A DNA stretch of 64,000 bases from Sthenelais limicola (taxonomy: Eukaryota > Annelida > Polychaeta > Phyllodocida > Sigalionidae): positions 55,262,986 to 55,326,985 of the forward strand of contig OW804097.1 in NCBI GenBank assembly GCA_942159475.1, written 5' to 3'. Under the pieces are notes generated by a model, which did no database searches, was not told where the DNA came from, and saw only the letters and a program-made list of their open reading frames with translations. The position numbers and the translations under genes were made by a program. Positions 33,201-44,372 of this stretch are shown here, piece after piece. The stretch's first letter is position 1. The number at the start of each line of letters is the position of its first letter.

Positions 33201-36200
33201 TGATATGTTTGTATGGTTAAAAAAATCACTATTTTCAACTGTCCAATTAATTTCTTGATATTATGTAAAGTTGATTATTTCATAATTTGGAAGCCCCCTG
33301 TCGCCGTAACGGGGGTCTTAATTATTTTTGGAATATGCAGACCTAGAAGTTTATGTTTATGATTAGTACATCCATTGTATTCATTGTAAATCTCCCAAAT
33401 AATTCTTCCCAGCTGAATAGTGGGGTTAAGGATGCCAAGAAAAGTGGCTGGGAATATTAATGTCGCCGTAACGGGGGTCTAGTTTTCAGCAATAAATAAT
33501 TTAATATTAGCCTAGTTGGAATATTTTCACAAACTAAAGAGTGTAAAGACCCGTATATCAGGACTTATCAGGTACACACTAATTAAAAACATTATGCGTA
33601 CATTTTTATTATTTATTTCTAATTTAAAGCCTCATTTATGTACAAATATGTACCTTTCCCCTGTGCCCTTGACATCAGAATTCAGGTCACAGTTTCCGCC
33701 AAGCTCCCCTGACCACAATATTCATTACTAACGTTCCTAATTTCGTCTATATTAGCAGCAATATATCTGGTTTATGTACAAGAAAAAAAATCAACGGAAG
33801 CAATATAAAAAATTATGAATTTTCAGCCCTGGATGGCCAAATGTCGCGTTTTTGGTGGAATTGCTCATATACCTCTTAATCTGATTCATGGGTTAAATTT
33901 AGTCGTCAGTCTAGGCTCATAGTCGACAAAATCCCTCCAAACTGAGGGAAGGCCTCTCGCTTCTAACTGCAAAATCCCATTAGGACGATGGGGGTTGGCC
34001 TACTCTTAGCCTATACTAGGCCTCGACTTCCCAGCGAGGCCTATCATTTAAAGACCAAATCACCCAGGACTTTTTTGGATCACAACGGTGCACGCCCACA
34101 CCTTCAGCATGTCTTTAATGAATATCAATAAAAGTGAAATGCGCTTAATTTATTATGTCCGCCCATGCCGTGCCTTTTAAATCCACGTTTTTGTAAGCTG
34201 AATGTAGGCACTGGCGGCCTCCGCATGCATGTAGCCATGTTGACGCTGTGGGCCAAAGCCCTAGATTTTATGAGGGTTAACTGTCCGTCCCCGCTCCGGG
34301 GTGCGGGAGGATACAGGGACAGAAGCTCTGTCTAGCCTACTCTGAGCCGGGAAAGCCATTAGCACGGTAGGTGTATCACTGACATACCAATCTTATCTGA
34401 TTTGAGAGGCTCTGATCCTAGACTGTCTTATGTTTCTTATTGGTTGCACATTTTAGAAATTGTATTTTAAGTTGAGCAACATAAAATAGTTAGTTTGGAG
34501 GCCCACCACCTGTACATTGCCTAGGCATACGCCTGTCGCAGACAGGGTTGGGTGGAAGTTTATACTAATAATGAGGGCGTGAGTCTACTGGGAAGGCAAA
34601 GATCAATGGGTACATGCAAAGTTGTTCACCTTTTACATGTTGTCTCTAGCACTATTTCGCCGCAATTTTGTAATGCGCCGTCGAAGTTTACATGTTGTTT
34701 TGGTCTGATACATTTCTGAATCGGTAACCACAACTCCATGCCATGCTGTGCCATCTTGGACTGGAGTCACGTGACCGCAAGAGGCAGAAACCTACCATAC
34801 CTAGTGACAATAACCAGCTACAACGCTGCAGACATGTTTTACCATTTTCGCTGTCCCTTAAAGGGTCAGTAAACGGGTTCATAGTCACTTTTAGGACAAC
34901 AAACTTCATGCCGCCATAAATACAACATCCAAGTATCAATTTTTTTACCTCCATTTATGTCTAACTTATAGTCACTTACAGGCCCGAATTGAGAAAGCTT
35001 ACTTGAAAAGGTCTGTTTAGCACAAGAGGGCACTGAGAGTGCTGTGTGACGTCATAGAGGCACGCCAGAAATGTACATAATATCCCTACCTTCCCCCCCA
35101 ATCTCACAGCAATTGAAGCAGTTATGCAATACAGCTAATACCTATTCAAGAACCAGTCATGAGAGGTCAATAATTGGGTTGGTACACCCTCCTTCTTTCT
35201 AGCAGCAATTATGAGAGTTGTTTATTATGTTCATTGCATGTACATTTCAAGATTGGTGCACCTTTATGACGTAGGCAAACAGTGGCTCCTTGAATGGAGT
35301 GTTAAACTGTGTAACTACTTTTTCACTCCTTTAAATGGGTAAAACTCACTAAATAATAAGTTGAATTAAGTAAAACTGGGGTGGTTACATTTCAATAATA
35401 GCAGGGAAATGGATTTGCTCATAATATTTGGGGGTTTACTGACACTTTAAGCGGATTGGCTGAGCCAGCTTAGATAGGCGTGGCTTCATTCTGCCGGCCT
35501 TTGTGAGTTTTGTAAGTTTCTGCCTTTAGCAAAGTAGCGTCATTCCTTCAAATATTCATGGCGGCGATTCCATCGCCTCGCTAGCAGTTTAGTCTATAGT
35601 TTATTTAATATTACAGTATGATCAACGCACAATGACAATATGAAGTAAGTTTTATCATTGCTGAAAGGTAGGAGATAAATTTGAGGGATTGATTGTAGTT
35701 TGTGGAAGTTATGGGCTGTTAAGGGCCGTCTATGGCACTCTACTATAGAACACTGTACAACTCCACCTGCGGTGGATTTGTATGCTACGACTAAAAATAG
35801 TGTATAATGGATCTCTGAATATGAGTATAGTATTGGATTGTGGAGGTGTTGATTGCTGTATTAATACTAATACAGTTACGTGTATATCATGTAATATGAT
35901 ACTGTATCGTTTTACTATACTTTCAGGTGTGCCTTACTCAAGTTACCCTGGTATTCATGAAATGTATGGCCTATTGGCCGTAGCTGAACATACATGGGAG
36001 GGAGTGAAAAGCCGCCTTTCTCAAGCTCCTGGACTAATGAACATGCTAGGTATGTTTGTACAGAAATCTACAACCGGTATATTAACATTTAGTACCATAG
36101 CATGGCCTTCTATCAATCATTCAATATGTCTGTAATTCTCTGAACGTATATTACATTTTATGTCAGGAGAGCCGCCACCCATTTGAGTTAGCATTAGCAA

Positions 36201-39200
36201 TATAATAGAATGGCAATAATTATTACGGCCGTTTTCGTGTGGGGACACTTGGCATTGAGCAGTCTGCAGGGTCTTATTATGAGGGGAGACACGCTTGAAT
36301 GTCATTTATGGTTGTCATGATTGGGAATGGGAATCCCGAATTCTGACATCATACAGAGAGAGAGAGGGGTAACCGGCGGATGTGACTTTGCATGTGGCAA
36401 TGTTGACAAAAAAAACAGGTCAACCAGGTGGTTTTGGTGGTCTGGAATTTGCCCCCTGTTGTGTGAGGTATTAGGTTGCAGACTTAACAACTTATCATGC
36501 ATGACAGCTGCCATGAAAGAGTAAACTAAAAGTTCACAAACTAAATGTGCCAAGAGGGCAGGCTAATTGAATAAAGTTATTTCAAAAAGGTTAATTGAAT
36601 AAAAGTAAATTTTTAAAAAAAAAACATTCTCAATTTTAAAAGAAAGTTACAAACTATTCAGCCTAGCCTAGCTTACTACTTTTTTGTTTTTACAACAGAC
36701 TTTTTGTTTTATACCAACGGCCAACTTTTCTTTTCAACTAACTTTTTTTTAGACCAACTTCTTTTTAGACCAACTTTTTTTACGACTACCCTCCCGCTTC
36801 TTCATCCTTCCCCCTGCTCCTCTTCCCGCCTCATGCTCTCTTCTCCCCTTCCCCCTTTTCACTTTTTTTCAACTAACATTTTTTTCCGACCAACATTTTT
36901 CCGACCAACTTTTTTGGGGGACAAACTTTACAAACTTTTTTTATACATGTACCATGTACCATGATAAATCTCTCCATCTCTCATGAATACTTATATTTTG
37001 TACTGAAAATAATTTGGAATTTTTAAAGGTCTTGAAGACTGAAAGTATCTGATTACTCCTGGGGATGATTAAACATGCATCATGCACCATGGACATATAG
37101 GACTGCACTAGATATTTGTTCTTTTTACTAAACTGATAGAGTGATGATGTACTAAACTGATAGAGTGATAGAATGATATGACGGCAACTGATATGGTCGA
37201 CCCGAATAGGGTCTGTAGACCCTTCACAGGCATGTTTAGTATAAAAACCGATGGTATGCTGTCTTGTTGAGTCCAGACTCTTCAATACTTCATTAATAAT
37301 TCCGGATTTGGCTGGCTGGGCAAAGAGCACTATATTGCTTTCAATATATAGCAGCAGTAGTGGCACACTAGTTGAATGGGAGGCGGACAAGCATTGGGGG
37401 CGAGCGTGGGCAGCGGTGCATACAGGTAGCATGGGGCGGAAATGGTGCTACGTTCAAAAGTTCTGTGAGGCTGTTGCTGGCTAAACCTGACTATCATTGT
37501 TTGTGTGCATTAATGACGTATAGATTATGGGCGCAAATCCAAGGGAAATGTCTTAAGGTGACTCAGTAGTGATTTTGTAACGGGTTGCGTGGCAACGCCT
37601 AGCGTGAGTAGCGGGTTACAACTTTTGCTGTTATTCACGCACCAGTGAATGTGTATTCAATACACATAGCAGGGCATATAAGCATTATGCACACAAAGTT
37701 TGTATACAAATAAGTCTTAATATTAAAATTCCAGCCTGAAAATTGATGCTGATTTTTGGTGGGTGAGTTTGTATCTATGGTAGCTGCATCCATATTAAAT
37801 TTCAATAAGATTTATGCAGCCATTTTGTGTAAAGCAAATATTCATCAAGAATTTTCTCATTTTTAGCCAATTTTCTCATAATTAAGTTTTAATATAAAAA
37901 ATTCAGCCTGGAAATACATGCTGATTTTTTGTATGAGAGTTAGTATTTATGATAGCTGCATCCATATTGAAGTTCATTGAGATTTATGAAGCCATTTTTG
38001 TTCAATTCAAATATTTATCAGGAATTTAATTATTTTCTCATTTTTTCTCCATAAATAAGCTGTAATATAGAAAAATATAGCCTGGAAAGCTATCCTGATT
38101 TTTTGTGTATGCGTTAGCAAATACTGTATCTACATTCATATTGAATTTAAAAAATATTCATCAAACAGTTTTTTTTAAAAACGCTGATTGTCATCAGCCA
38201 AAGTCAATTTTGCTAGTGCCCCATACTGCCACTAGGGGGCTTCCAGGGGGCTAACTCAGGATCTGAGGAAAAAAACATTATCTGATGATAAGTATATATA
38301 TGTTGAATGTCTGGGTGAAATTTGATGTCTGAATTCATGTCAGAACCATTTTAAACAAATTATGTTAATAAATCACTCAAATGTAGTAAAATTACTCAAA
38401 TATGATTTATTATTTCTATCTCCATACCGCCATAGCATGAAAACTAGCCTGGTGACCTATATTTTTTTTTCACTTTTTTTCAAGTATCATTGGTAAAATT
38501 TTAGAAAAATTCATCAATAATCAAAATCACTACTGAGTCACCTTAAGATGCTATTACGCGAATATCATTGACGATTTATATACAGTGATGTTGAAAATTG
38601 GGCAATAAAATAGCGTTTTTTTCCTTACTGCGTTTACCGATGTATCGGGTACGATGTGCTTAGTGCTGAGTGTTAGCCTGTCGCTTTTTCACGGAAAAAG
38701 CAGTAGTTGCGTCTCGTCCAGGTGGCGGTTGTCCTTTAATGTTAATCACAAATAGCGTAAATATTATAAGTATTAGTCCTATGTGTATAATATACCTCCC
38801 TGATTTAACCCATTCGTCATATATCTTTAGATCAAGCCCCAACATTATTTATTATCAGCAGGCTTGTTATGCTAAGAATCTGTCATGTCAACATTGACTC
38901 TCATTCATTTAGCATCTACCCGGGAACATCTACAAAATGTGATATTTTATTTCAGAATCGGGGACAAAAGTTTGCGAGTTTGGAACTGGTTCTGGACTAG
39001 CAGCACGCCATGTTGCAGAGAGGTTCCCAAAGTCTGAAGTCCTCGGCTTGGACATATCTGAGGAAACCATTGCGACTGCACAAGAAGAGGCGAAGAAGAA
39101 GGGCCTTTCCAACTGTCACTACAAAGTGCAAGATATCTGCAGCATGCCTGAAGAATGGAGCGAAAGATGGGATGTGGGGCTGATGTTTGATGTGGCGCAT

Positions 39201-39503
39201 GATGTCCCTTTTACCACAACCATGCTCAAAGATGTGTACCGTGTAATGAAACCGGGTGGACTTTTCATAATGAAGGAGATGGATGTGCATTCTGAGCACA
39301 AGGATAATCTAGATGTGCCAATGGCTAGGATGGTGTATGCCTTCAGTGTATTTCATTGTATGCCTGTTTCTTTGAGTGTTGAGGGAGGTGAAGGGCTAGG
39401 GGCCGCTTGGGGAATAGAGGCCCCTAGAGCTGTTCTAAAAGGAGTTGGTTTCGATATAATACACCAGGATCAGGCATTATTTGTTTGTAAGAAACCTTTG
39501 TAA
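30279..39503 (+). CDS. Class I SAM-dependent methyltransferase (Rv2258c-like), four exons
   Basis: Exons 30279-30481, 32607-32809, 35927-36049 and 38956-39503 join in phase (2, 1, 1) with GT/AG sites and give 358 residues, the usual family length. Residues 15-110 form the winged-helix dimerisation domain (SKLGLFDVMSKF, TSQEIADAAGFKERYVREWL). The Rossmann fold starts with motif I CEFGTGSGLAARHVAERFP (about 183-201), then the acidic loop VLGLDIS and the post-motif MKPGGLFIMKEMDV. Related annotated proteins in marine invertebrates and bacteria have no firmly assigned substrate. The gene is expected to be cytosolic: there is no signal or membrane segment. Introns 2 and 3 carry TIR elements. No broken residue is evident. 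Confidence 0.88.
30482..32606 (+). other. Intron 1 of the methyltransferase gene
   Basis: It contains a C-run and (AC)n tract at about 31455-31485 and no recognised gene. Confidence 0.6.
32854..33871 (-). mobile_element. ~1-kb non-autonomous TIR element (termini GAGCAATTCCACC)
   Basis: The left end (32859) reads GAGCAATTCCACCCAAAGCG and the right end (33866, reverse complement) reads GAGCAATTCCACCAAAAACG; both are flanked by TATAT. Imperfect inverted similarity extends to about 35 bp. The interior has no transposase and carries GACCCCCGTTACGGCGACA (minus-strand reading) twice, near 33320 and 33480. It lies in intron 2 of the methyltransferase gene. The superfamily is not determined because the target duplication is ambiguous (TA-rich). 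Confidence 0.78.
33872..35926 (+). other. Rest of intron 2 of the methyltransferase gene
   Basis: No gene or clear repeat recognised. Confidence 0.5.
36680..36945 (+). repeat. T-rich degenerate repeats in intron 3
   Basis: Many copies of ACCAACTTTTTTT-like units, interrupted by a C-rich block at 36785-36860. Confidence 0.7.
37557..38542. mobile_element. 986-bp MITE with TTAA target duplication (piggyBac-like)
   Basis: Perfect 21-bp inverted termini start GGTGACTCAGTAGTGATTTT (37557-37577 and 38522-38542) and are flanked by TTAA on both sides (37553-37556 and 38543-38546). TTAA duplications are the hallmark of piggyBac-type insertion. The interior has no coding capacity. It holds three degenerate tandem units of about 160-180 bp (about 37718-38170), each with AGCCTGRAAA, TGCTGATTTTT-like and CATCCATATT-like blocks. 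It lies in intron 3 of the methyltransferase gene. Confidence 0.85.
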
Positions 39504-39566
39504 ATCTGTTAGAGTGGAGAAAAGTAATGTTTCATAAGTAATTTGTTTTGATTTAATCTAGATCAT

Positions 39567-39617
39567 TGGGATATGATCTATCACGATGAGGCACTGTTTG
39601 TAAAACAAAAACCTTTT
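39567..39617 (+). pseudogene. Remnant duplicate of the methyltransferase C-terminus
   Basis: Sixty-four bases after the stop codon a 17-codon stretch reads WDMIYHDEALFVKQKPF. It aligns without gaps to the real C-terminus FDIIHQDQALFVCKKPL with 9 identities. This suggests an old tandem duplication of the last exon, with only its end still readable. Confidence 0.6.
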
Positions 39618-39669
39618 ATACCGTATTTCCTGGAATTTAGTTAATCATAATATGCTACGTAAATTAATC

Positions 39670-39675
39670 AATAAA
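39670..39675 (+). terminator. Polyadenylation signal AATAAA of the methyltransferase gene
   Basis: The first AATAAA after the stop codon, 167 bases downstream, on the coding strand. Confidence 0.6.
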
Positions 39676-40598
39676 GCTAGGATTTGAGTGTAAGGCCAGT
39701 TTGCAACGACAGTCAGTGCTATTGTTTTAGAGACAGAATTCATAGATATTCCATGTCAACTAAATTATTAGACCCAGGGAGATTTTCGTGGCCACAAAAT
39801 AAGCATCTTGCCTTTTTTAGATACCTTGGGGTTTTGCATCCGTGGATGAAATTACACATAGAGAAACTATTCATTGTCATTGGGGAAGGGGAGGGGAGTC
39901 AGTTTTCTAGGAAATCAACTTGTTGACCCCTATAGGGTCTACAAACCAGTGGGAATTTAAGGGTACTTAATAGTGTTTCATTGGTTCTGTGACCTATGAG
40001 CTCGGTTACATTCTGTAACGGTACACAAATATTCGTAACTTAACTTTCAGCAGTATCCTTTATTTTGGTTAAAGTGTCACTGTCCCCAGACATCAACAAA
40101 AGGAAGATGTGAGGAACGACATATATTTCTCTTGTTATAAATTCTTTATTTCCTATGTTTCAGGCGGGGTTGGTGCCCTTCGTTAGGGAAGAAAGTTCAG
40201 AGAAGCATGCATGCAGAGCTAGGCATTCCTGCATTGGCATGTTATAGAAATAGATTGCAGATGCAAGATATATTTTGATGATAATTTGAATAATTAAATC
40301 GCCTGCGGCTAACGCAGGGAAGTTCATAGATAATTTGTTTTCCTTTATATTTTCCTCAATCAATAGAACTCCTCTCTCATAGAACTATACTTTGGTTATA
40401 GTTCTGTGGCTCTCTATAGCCAGTCTCATTGGTCCAGCAGTCAACTCACACATTTAGTTAGTGATGCCATTCCCTTTCGATTGGTCAAAGAACTAGAGAG
40501 GCTAAGATCGAATTAAGCGAGAAAAGGGAGTTAAATAGGGTTTTGGGATATATATAGGTTCTTCGGACCAGAGGCTTCGGTGGCAGTACTATATATAG
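39676..40598. other. Intergenic, nothing recognised
   Basis: No coding or repeat structure recognised. Confidence 0.4.
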
Positions 40599-41190
40599 AG
40601 AGAATGGGACGAGCTGGCAATAATCGAAAATTTATAGGACGAGATTCGTCCACATAAGCACGATGCCGTAGGCAGAGTGCTTATGTGGACGAATCAAGTC
40701 CTATAAACTTTCGATTATTGCCAGCGAGTTCCATTCTATATTTATTATATGTGCATAAAATTTGATCATATGTTATCAGATATCACTGAAAAAATATTAA
40801 AGAAGTCTCAGAGAGCCCCGCTGCCCCGCTGCCAGCCCCGTTATTAGCCAAGTTATATTGTTGACTTAAAACGTTCATATCGCAGCCATTTCTTTAGCTA
40901 CATTAATAAAATTTATATCATTCAATAGAGAATGTATTACTCTATTTAATTATGGGATTTTTATTATGTATTTCTCTAATCATAGTACCAGAATCACGGG
41001 TGGATTACCGATCGCGGGGATTTGTTTACATCCTTCGCGGGGATTTGTTTACATCCATTGCTCCGCGAAGCATATAAACAGAGCTATTTTTAGACAACTA
41101 CATTCATATAGGACGCGTCCTATATGACTATTTTTATAGCACCCCACTTATAGCACTTCTCATATAGCATGCGCGTATAATAAATAAGCT
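40599..41190 (+). mobile_element. Foldback element copy 1
   Basis: It opens with a 138-bp palindrome (40600-40737; arms about 60 bp, loop CGATGCCGTAGGCAGAG) and closes with a smaller palindrome at 41103-41127 (centre GGACGCGTCC), then TATAGCACCCCACTTATAGC. About 360 bp between the two palindromes are not shared with the other copies. There is no ORF. Confidence 0.8.
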
Positions 41191-41403
41191 TGTGTTTATT
41201 TTTGGTGAAAATGGTTTTCACACGGGGCCACAACTCGTCTAGTGACGACATTACAAATGTGTGTACCATGATTCTGGAAACATTGTCATCGACAGTGTAA
41301 CATGTTAGCTCTCAAAGGAATGAATATATCGTTAGGTCTTTTGGAGGCTTGAAAACATAAATACCCACATTAATTGTTGGTGTTGCCCCAGATATAATCT
41401 TTA

Positions 41404-41645
41404 TTATTATACGTGCATCCCTCTTGAGAGGTGCTATAAGTGGGGTGCAATAAAAATATTCATATAGTATGCATACTATATGAACTACTTCGTCACCAAG
41501 TCGGCTACTTTTTTCAGATTTACACATGATACATTTGTGATTACGCATCAAGTTTTATGCCCATATAATAAATATAGAATGGAACTCGCCTGCAATAATC
41601 GAAAATTTATTGGTTTTCGATTATTGCCAGCTCGTTCCATTCTCT
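41404..41645 (-). mobile_element. Foldback element copy 2 (inverted, short form)
   Basis: This copy has the same parts in reverse order: the GCTATAAGTGGGGTGC block, the 26-bp palindrome at 41459-41484 (centre GTATGCATAC), and a 67-bp version of the large palindrome (41576-41642) lacking the inner stem. Confidence 0.8.
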
Positions 41646-42044
41646 CTATTAGTGTGTTTGATAATAAGACCGTACTATTATTATGGAAGTTGATTTTTAC
41701 TTCAACATTTGTATCTGTGTTCAAGAGTATTCTACCAGTTACACTGACTGACAGAATGTAAAACATTTACCTATCTATGCCAGATGGTGCTATTTTTGCC
41801 CAGTTTAATTTTTATCAATTGAATGTGCTGTTCTGTAATTGTTATTATTGTAAGTTATGTATTAGTGATAATAAAGTTGTCATAGTCAAATATCTATCTC
41901 TGACCTTCATGGCTATGGACGTAAGCCCTAATTTATGATCAGGACTACATGAAAAAATAGCTCTGGACAACGAGGCATCAATAGTGGCATATAAAATATG
42001 CCTCAGGCATATAGTCCAGGCAATCTAGCTCAAAAAACCCAAAA
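41646..42044. other. Spacer, nothing recognised
   Basis: No coding or repeat structure recognised. Confidence 0.4.
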
Positions 42045-43059
42045 TGTCAAAAAAACTAGAACAGAAATGCGGTTTTCACCATCCTTTCCCACAAGGGCCC
42101 TGTATTAACATACTAAAAATGTAGAAAAATTTATCGTTGGGAAATAGGGGAAAATAGCCATTTTCCAAAATGGCTGCCATGGGATAAGTGCCCAGCTAAA
42201 AATCAATGTAACTTTTGATCAGAACATAGCAAATGGATGTATTTGGTGTCTATAATGGGGTTTTTAGATATGCCCAACACACTGGTGATATTTAAAATCA
42301 TGTTAGACATTTCCTAATATCCGATATCCAAGATGGCCGCAATTGGAAATCTGACAATTTTGGAAAAGTTCATAACTTTTGATTGAAACATGGTATGAGG
42401 CCAATTTTGGTGCCTATTATGGGGTTTTCAGGTATGACCAATGCTGTGATAACATTTAAAAACATGTTAGACATTGCATGACAACTCATATCCAAGATGG
42501 CCACCATTGAAAATCTGACAATATTGAAAAAGTTCAAAACTGTTGATTGAAATATAGTATAAGGACCAATTTTGTTGACTATTGTGGGGTTTTCAGGTAT
42601 GCCCAACACAGTGAGAACATTTAAAACCATGTTATTCATTGCCTAACCCATATCCAAGATGGCCACCACTGAAATTCTGACAATTTTGGAAAAGTTCAAA
42701 ACCTTTGAAAAAAACATAGTATAGGACCAACTATGGGGTCTAATATGGAGTTTTCATGTATGGTGAATGACAGTAATGCTGTAGGACACATGCTCAGTGG
42801 CAAAGCAATGCCCAGAGCTCATAGACACTATTCTCTTGATGGCAGTCCTTATTTTACTGATGGTTAAATCGCATTTACTGAAAGAATACAATATGGCAAG
42901 TGATAGGATAACTTCCTTATGTAATTAAATAATTTTGTTTATGATCATATTATGTACATAGACAACTATCTCATATGTCTATATGCAGGAAATATATCAC
43001 ATCAATCCATAGATTAGACAGTCAAATACATGACAAACTATAGAAATTCTTTCTCAATA

Positions 43060-44260
43060 GAGAATGTTCCCCTCTAGCCTTATACAATTTTATCTGGCTC
43101 CGGATGCAATGTTCATTACTGATTTTTAACCATGCCAAATGCAGATCAAATGACTGAAACATCTTTTGAAGAAGCAAATTCAAAAGTTGGCCAAAGAGTC
43201 CCTCTGCACCAGGAGAAAGTTCCACAGAGAACTGTCCTGGTGTTACAAGTTGCATCACCTATATCTGGCTGCAGTATAATGAAGATGGTACTTTCAAGGG
43301 CTTTCTGAGAGCAGAAAAATCAGGCAATTGTAAATATCACCTTGCATCAATCCAAGAAAGGTTCTCCTACCATTGCTGCCCCGGAGCCCAACATGTATAA
43401 CAAAATAATACATTCCTATTTAGAGAATATGGCCAGACTAGAAGACGATGACCCTAATATCCATGATATATACTTGGATGGCCTACAGATTCTGGGTGGT
43501 CTCTCCACTGTCCTGGCTATTGAACAGGTATTGATATGCAGCATCTAAACTGGTTATCTCACTAGTGGGGGGAGTATGTAAGAGTTACAAAGGCTGGTTT
43601 GGGGAAATTCTCTTCCTACTTGCTCTCAACTAAACCAAGGTATACACGGATATACTGGCATCACATTTCTCAATAGTAAACAACATAGAAGCTTTAAACA
43701 CTCAACAGAGGTGTGATTGCAAAGCTGGTAAACTTTCTTGATGTATAAACCCCTTTATAATGACAGACACATTGCATATTATTGTCTCAGGTGAAGTGGC
43801 TTCAGTACCTGTGACAATTGATAAAACTGAAGCTGTTGTGCAAAATCACTGTTTTTTCAAGCACATCATGTTTTCAATGGAGAGACCTTGCTACATAGAA
43901 TCATTTGGACCTGTGGTGTACATTTAAGGACATCTGTGGCAATTATATTCATTATGTGAAAGCCAAGTATGGGGCATTATTGTGTTTGATGGGTACTTTG
44001 CTCCAGTAAAGGACACTTATTGAGATGAGGATCAAAAGTGCCTCTGACAGTGAAGAAGGAAGTCATTCTGGGAAATACATAAAATAAAAAGTGATTCCGC
44101 AACTTATTGAGTGACATCTTGGTACAAGCTGACCTTGTCATTCATTGCCAAACTCCTATGGTTGCTGCTGCTGACAAAGAATTGTTGTTGCAGATGACAC
44201 ATACATACTTATTTTCTTATGCTGCCAGGGCAACAGTAACAACAGAGGATATTTCTGAAG
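43060..44260 (+). pseudogene. Decayed member of a multicopy invertebrate protein family
   Basis: In shifting plus-strand frames I read YIWLQYNEDGTFKGFLRAEK (about 43260), then YNKIIHSYLENMARLEDDDP and GLSTVLAIEQVL (43390-43530), QRLVWGNSLPTCSQLNQG (about 43585), SVPVTIDKTEAV (about 43810), VFDGYFAPVKDTY (about 43985) and VADDTYILIFL (about 44190). The same blocks, in this order, occur in a large family of uncharacterised proteins in cnidarian, mollusc and echinoderm genomes (WLQY..., GLSTDLVIEQVL, VFDGY...STKD, GDDTDLLVLL). I recall it as a family but know no name or function. Many stops and frameshifts make it a pseudogene. Confidence 0.62.
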
Positions 44261-44372
44261 TAAAAGCATGAATCAACAAAGGTCCAGGTCTGATTCTGGG
44301 AGGCCAAAACAATCCCCTTAACAAACTTTGTTACCACCAGTTTTATCAAAGAGTTATGAGAAGGACAGCATA

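Noticed and set aside
42370..42639. 89-codon minus-strand ORF with repeated peptides
   Set aside because: It lies in the 164-bp tandem units of the inverted-repeat arm; no coding evidence.
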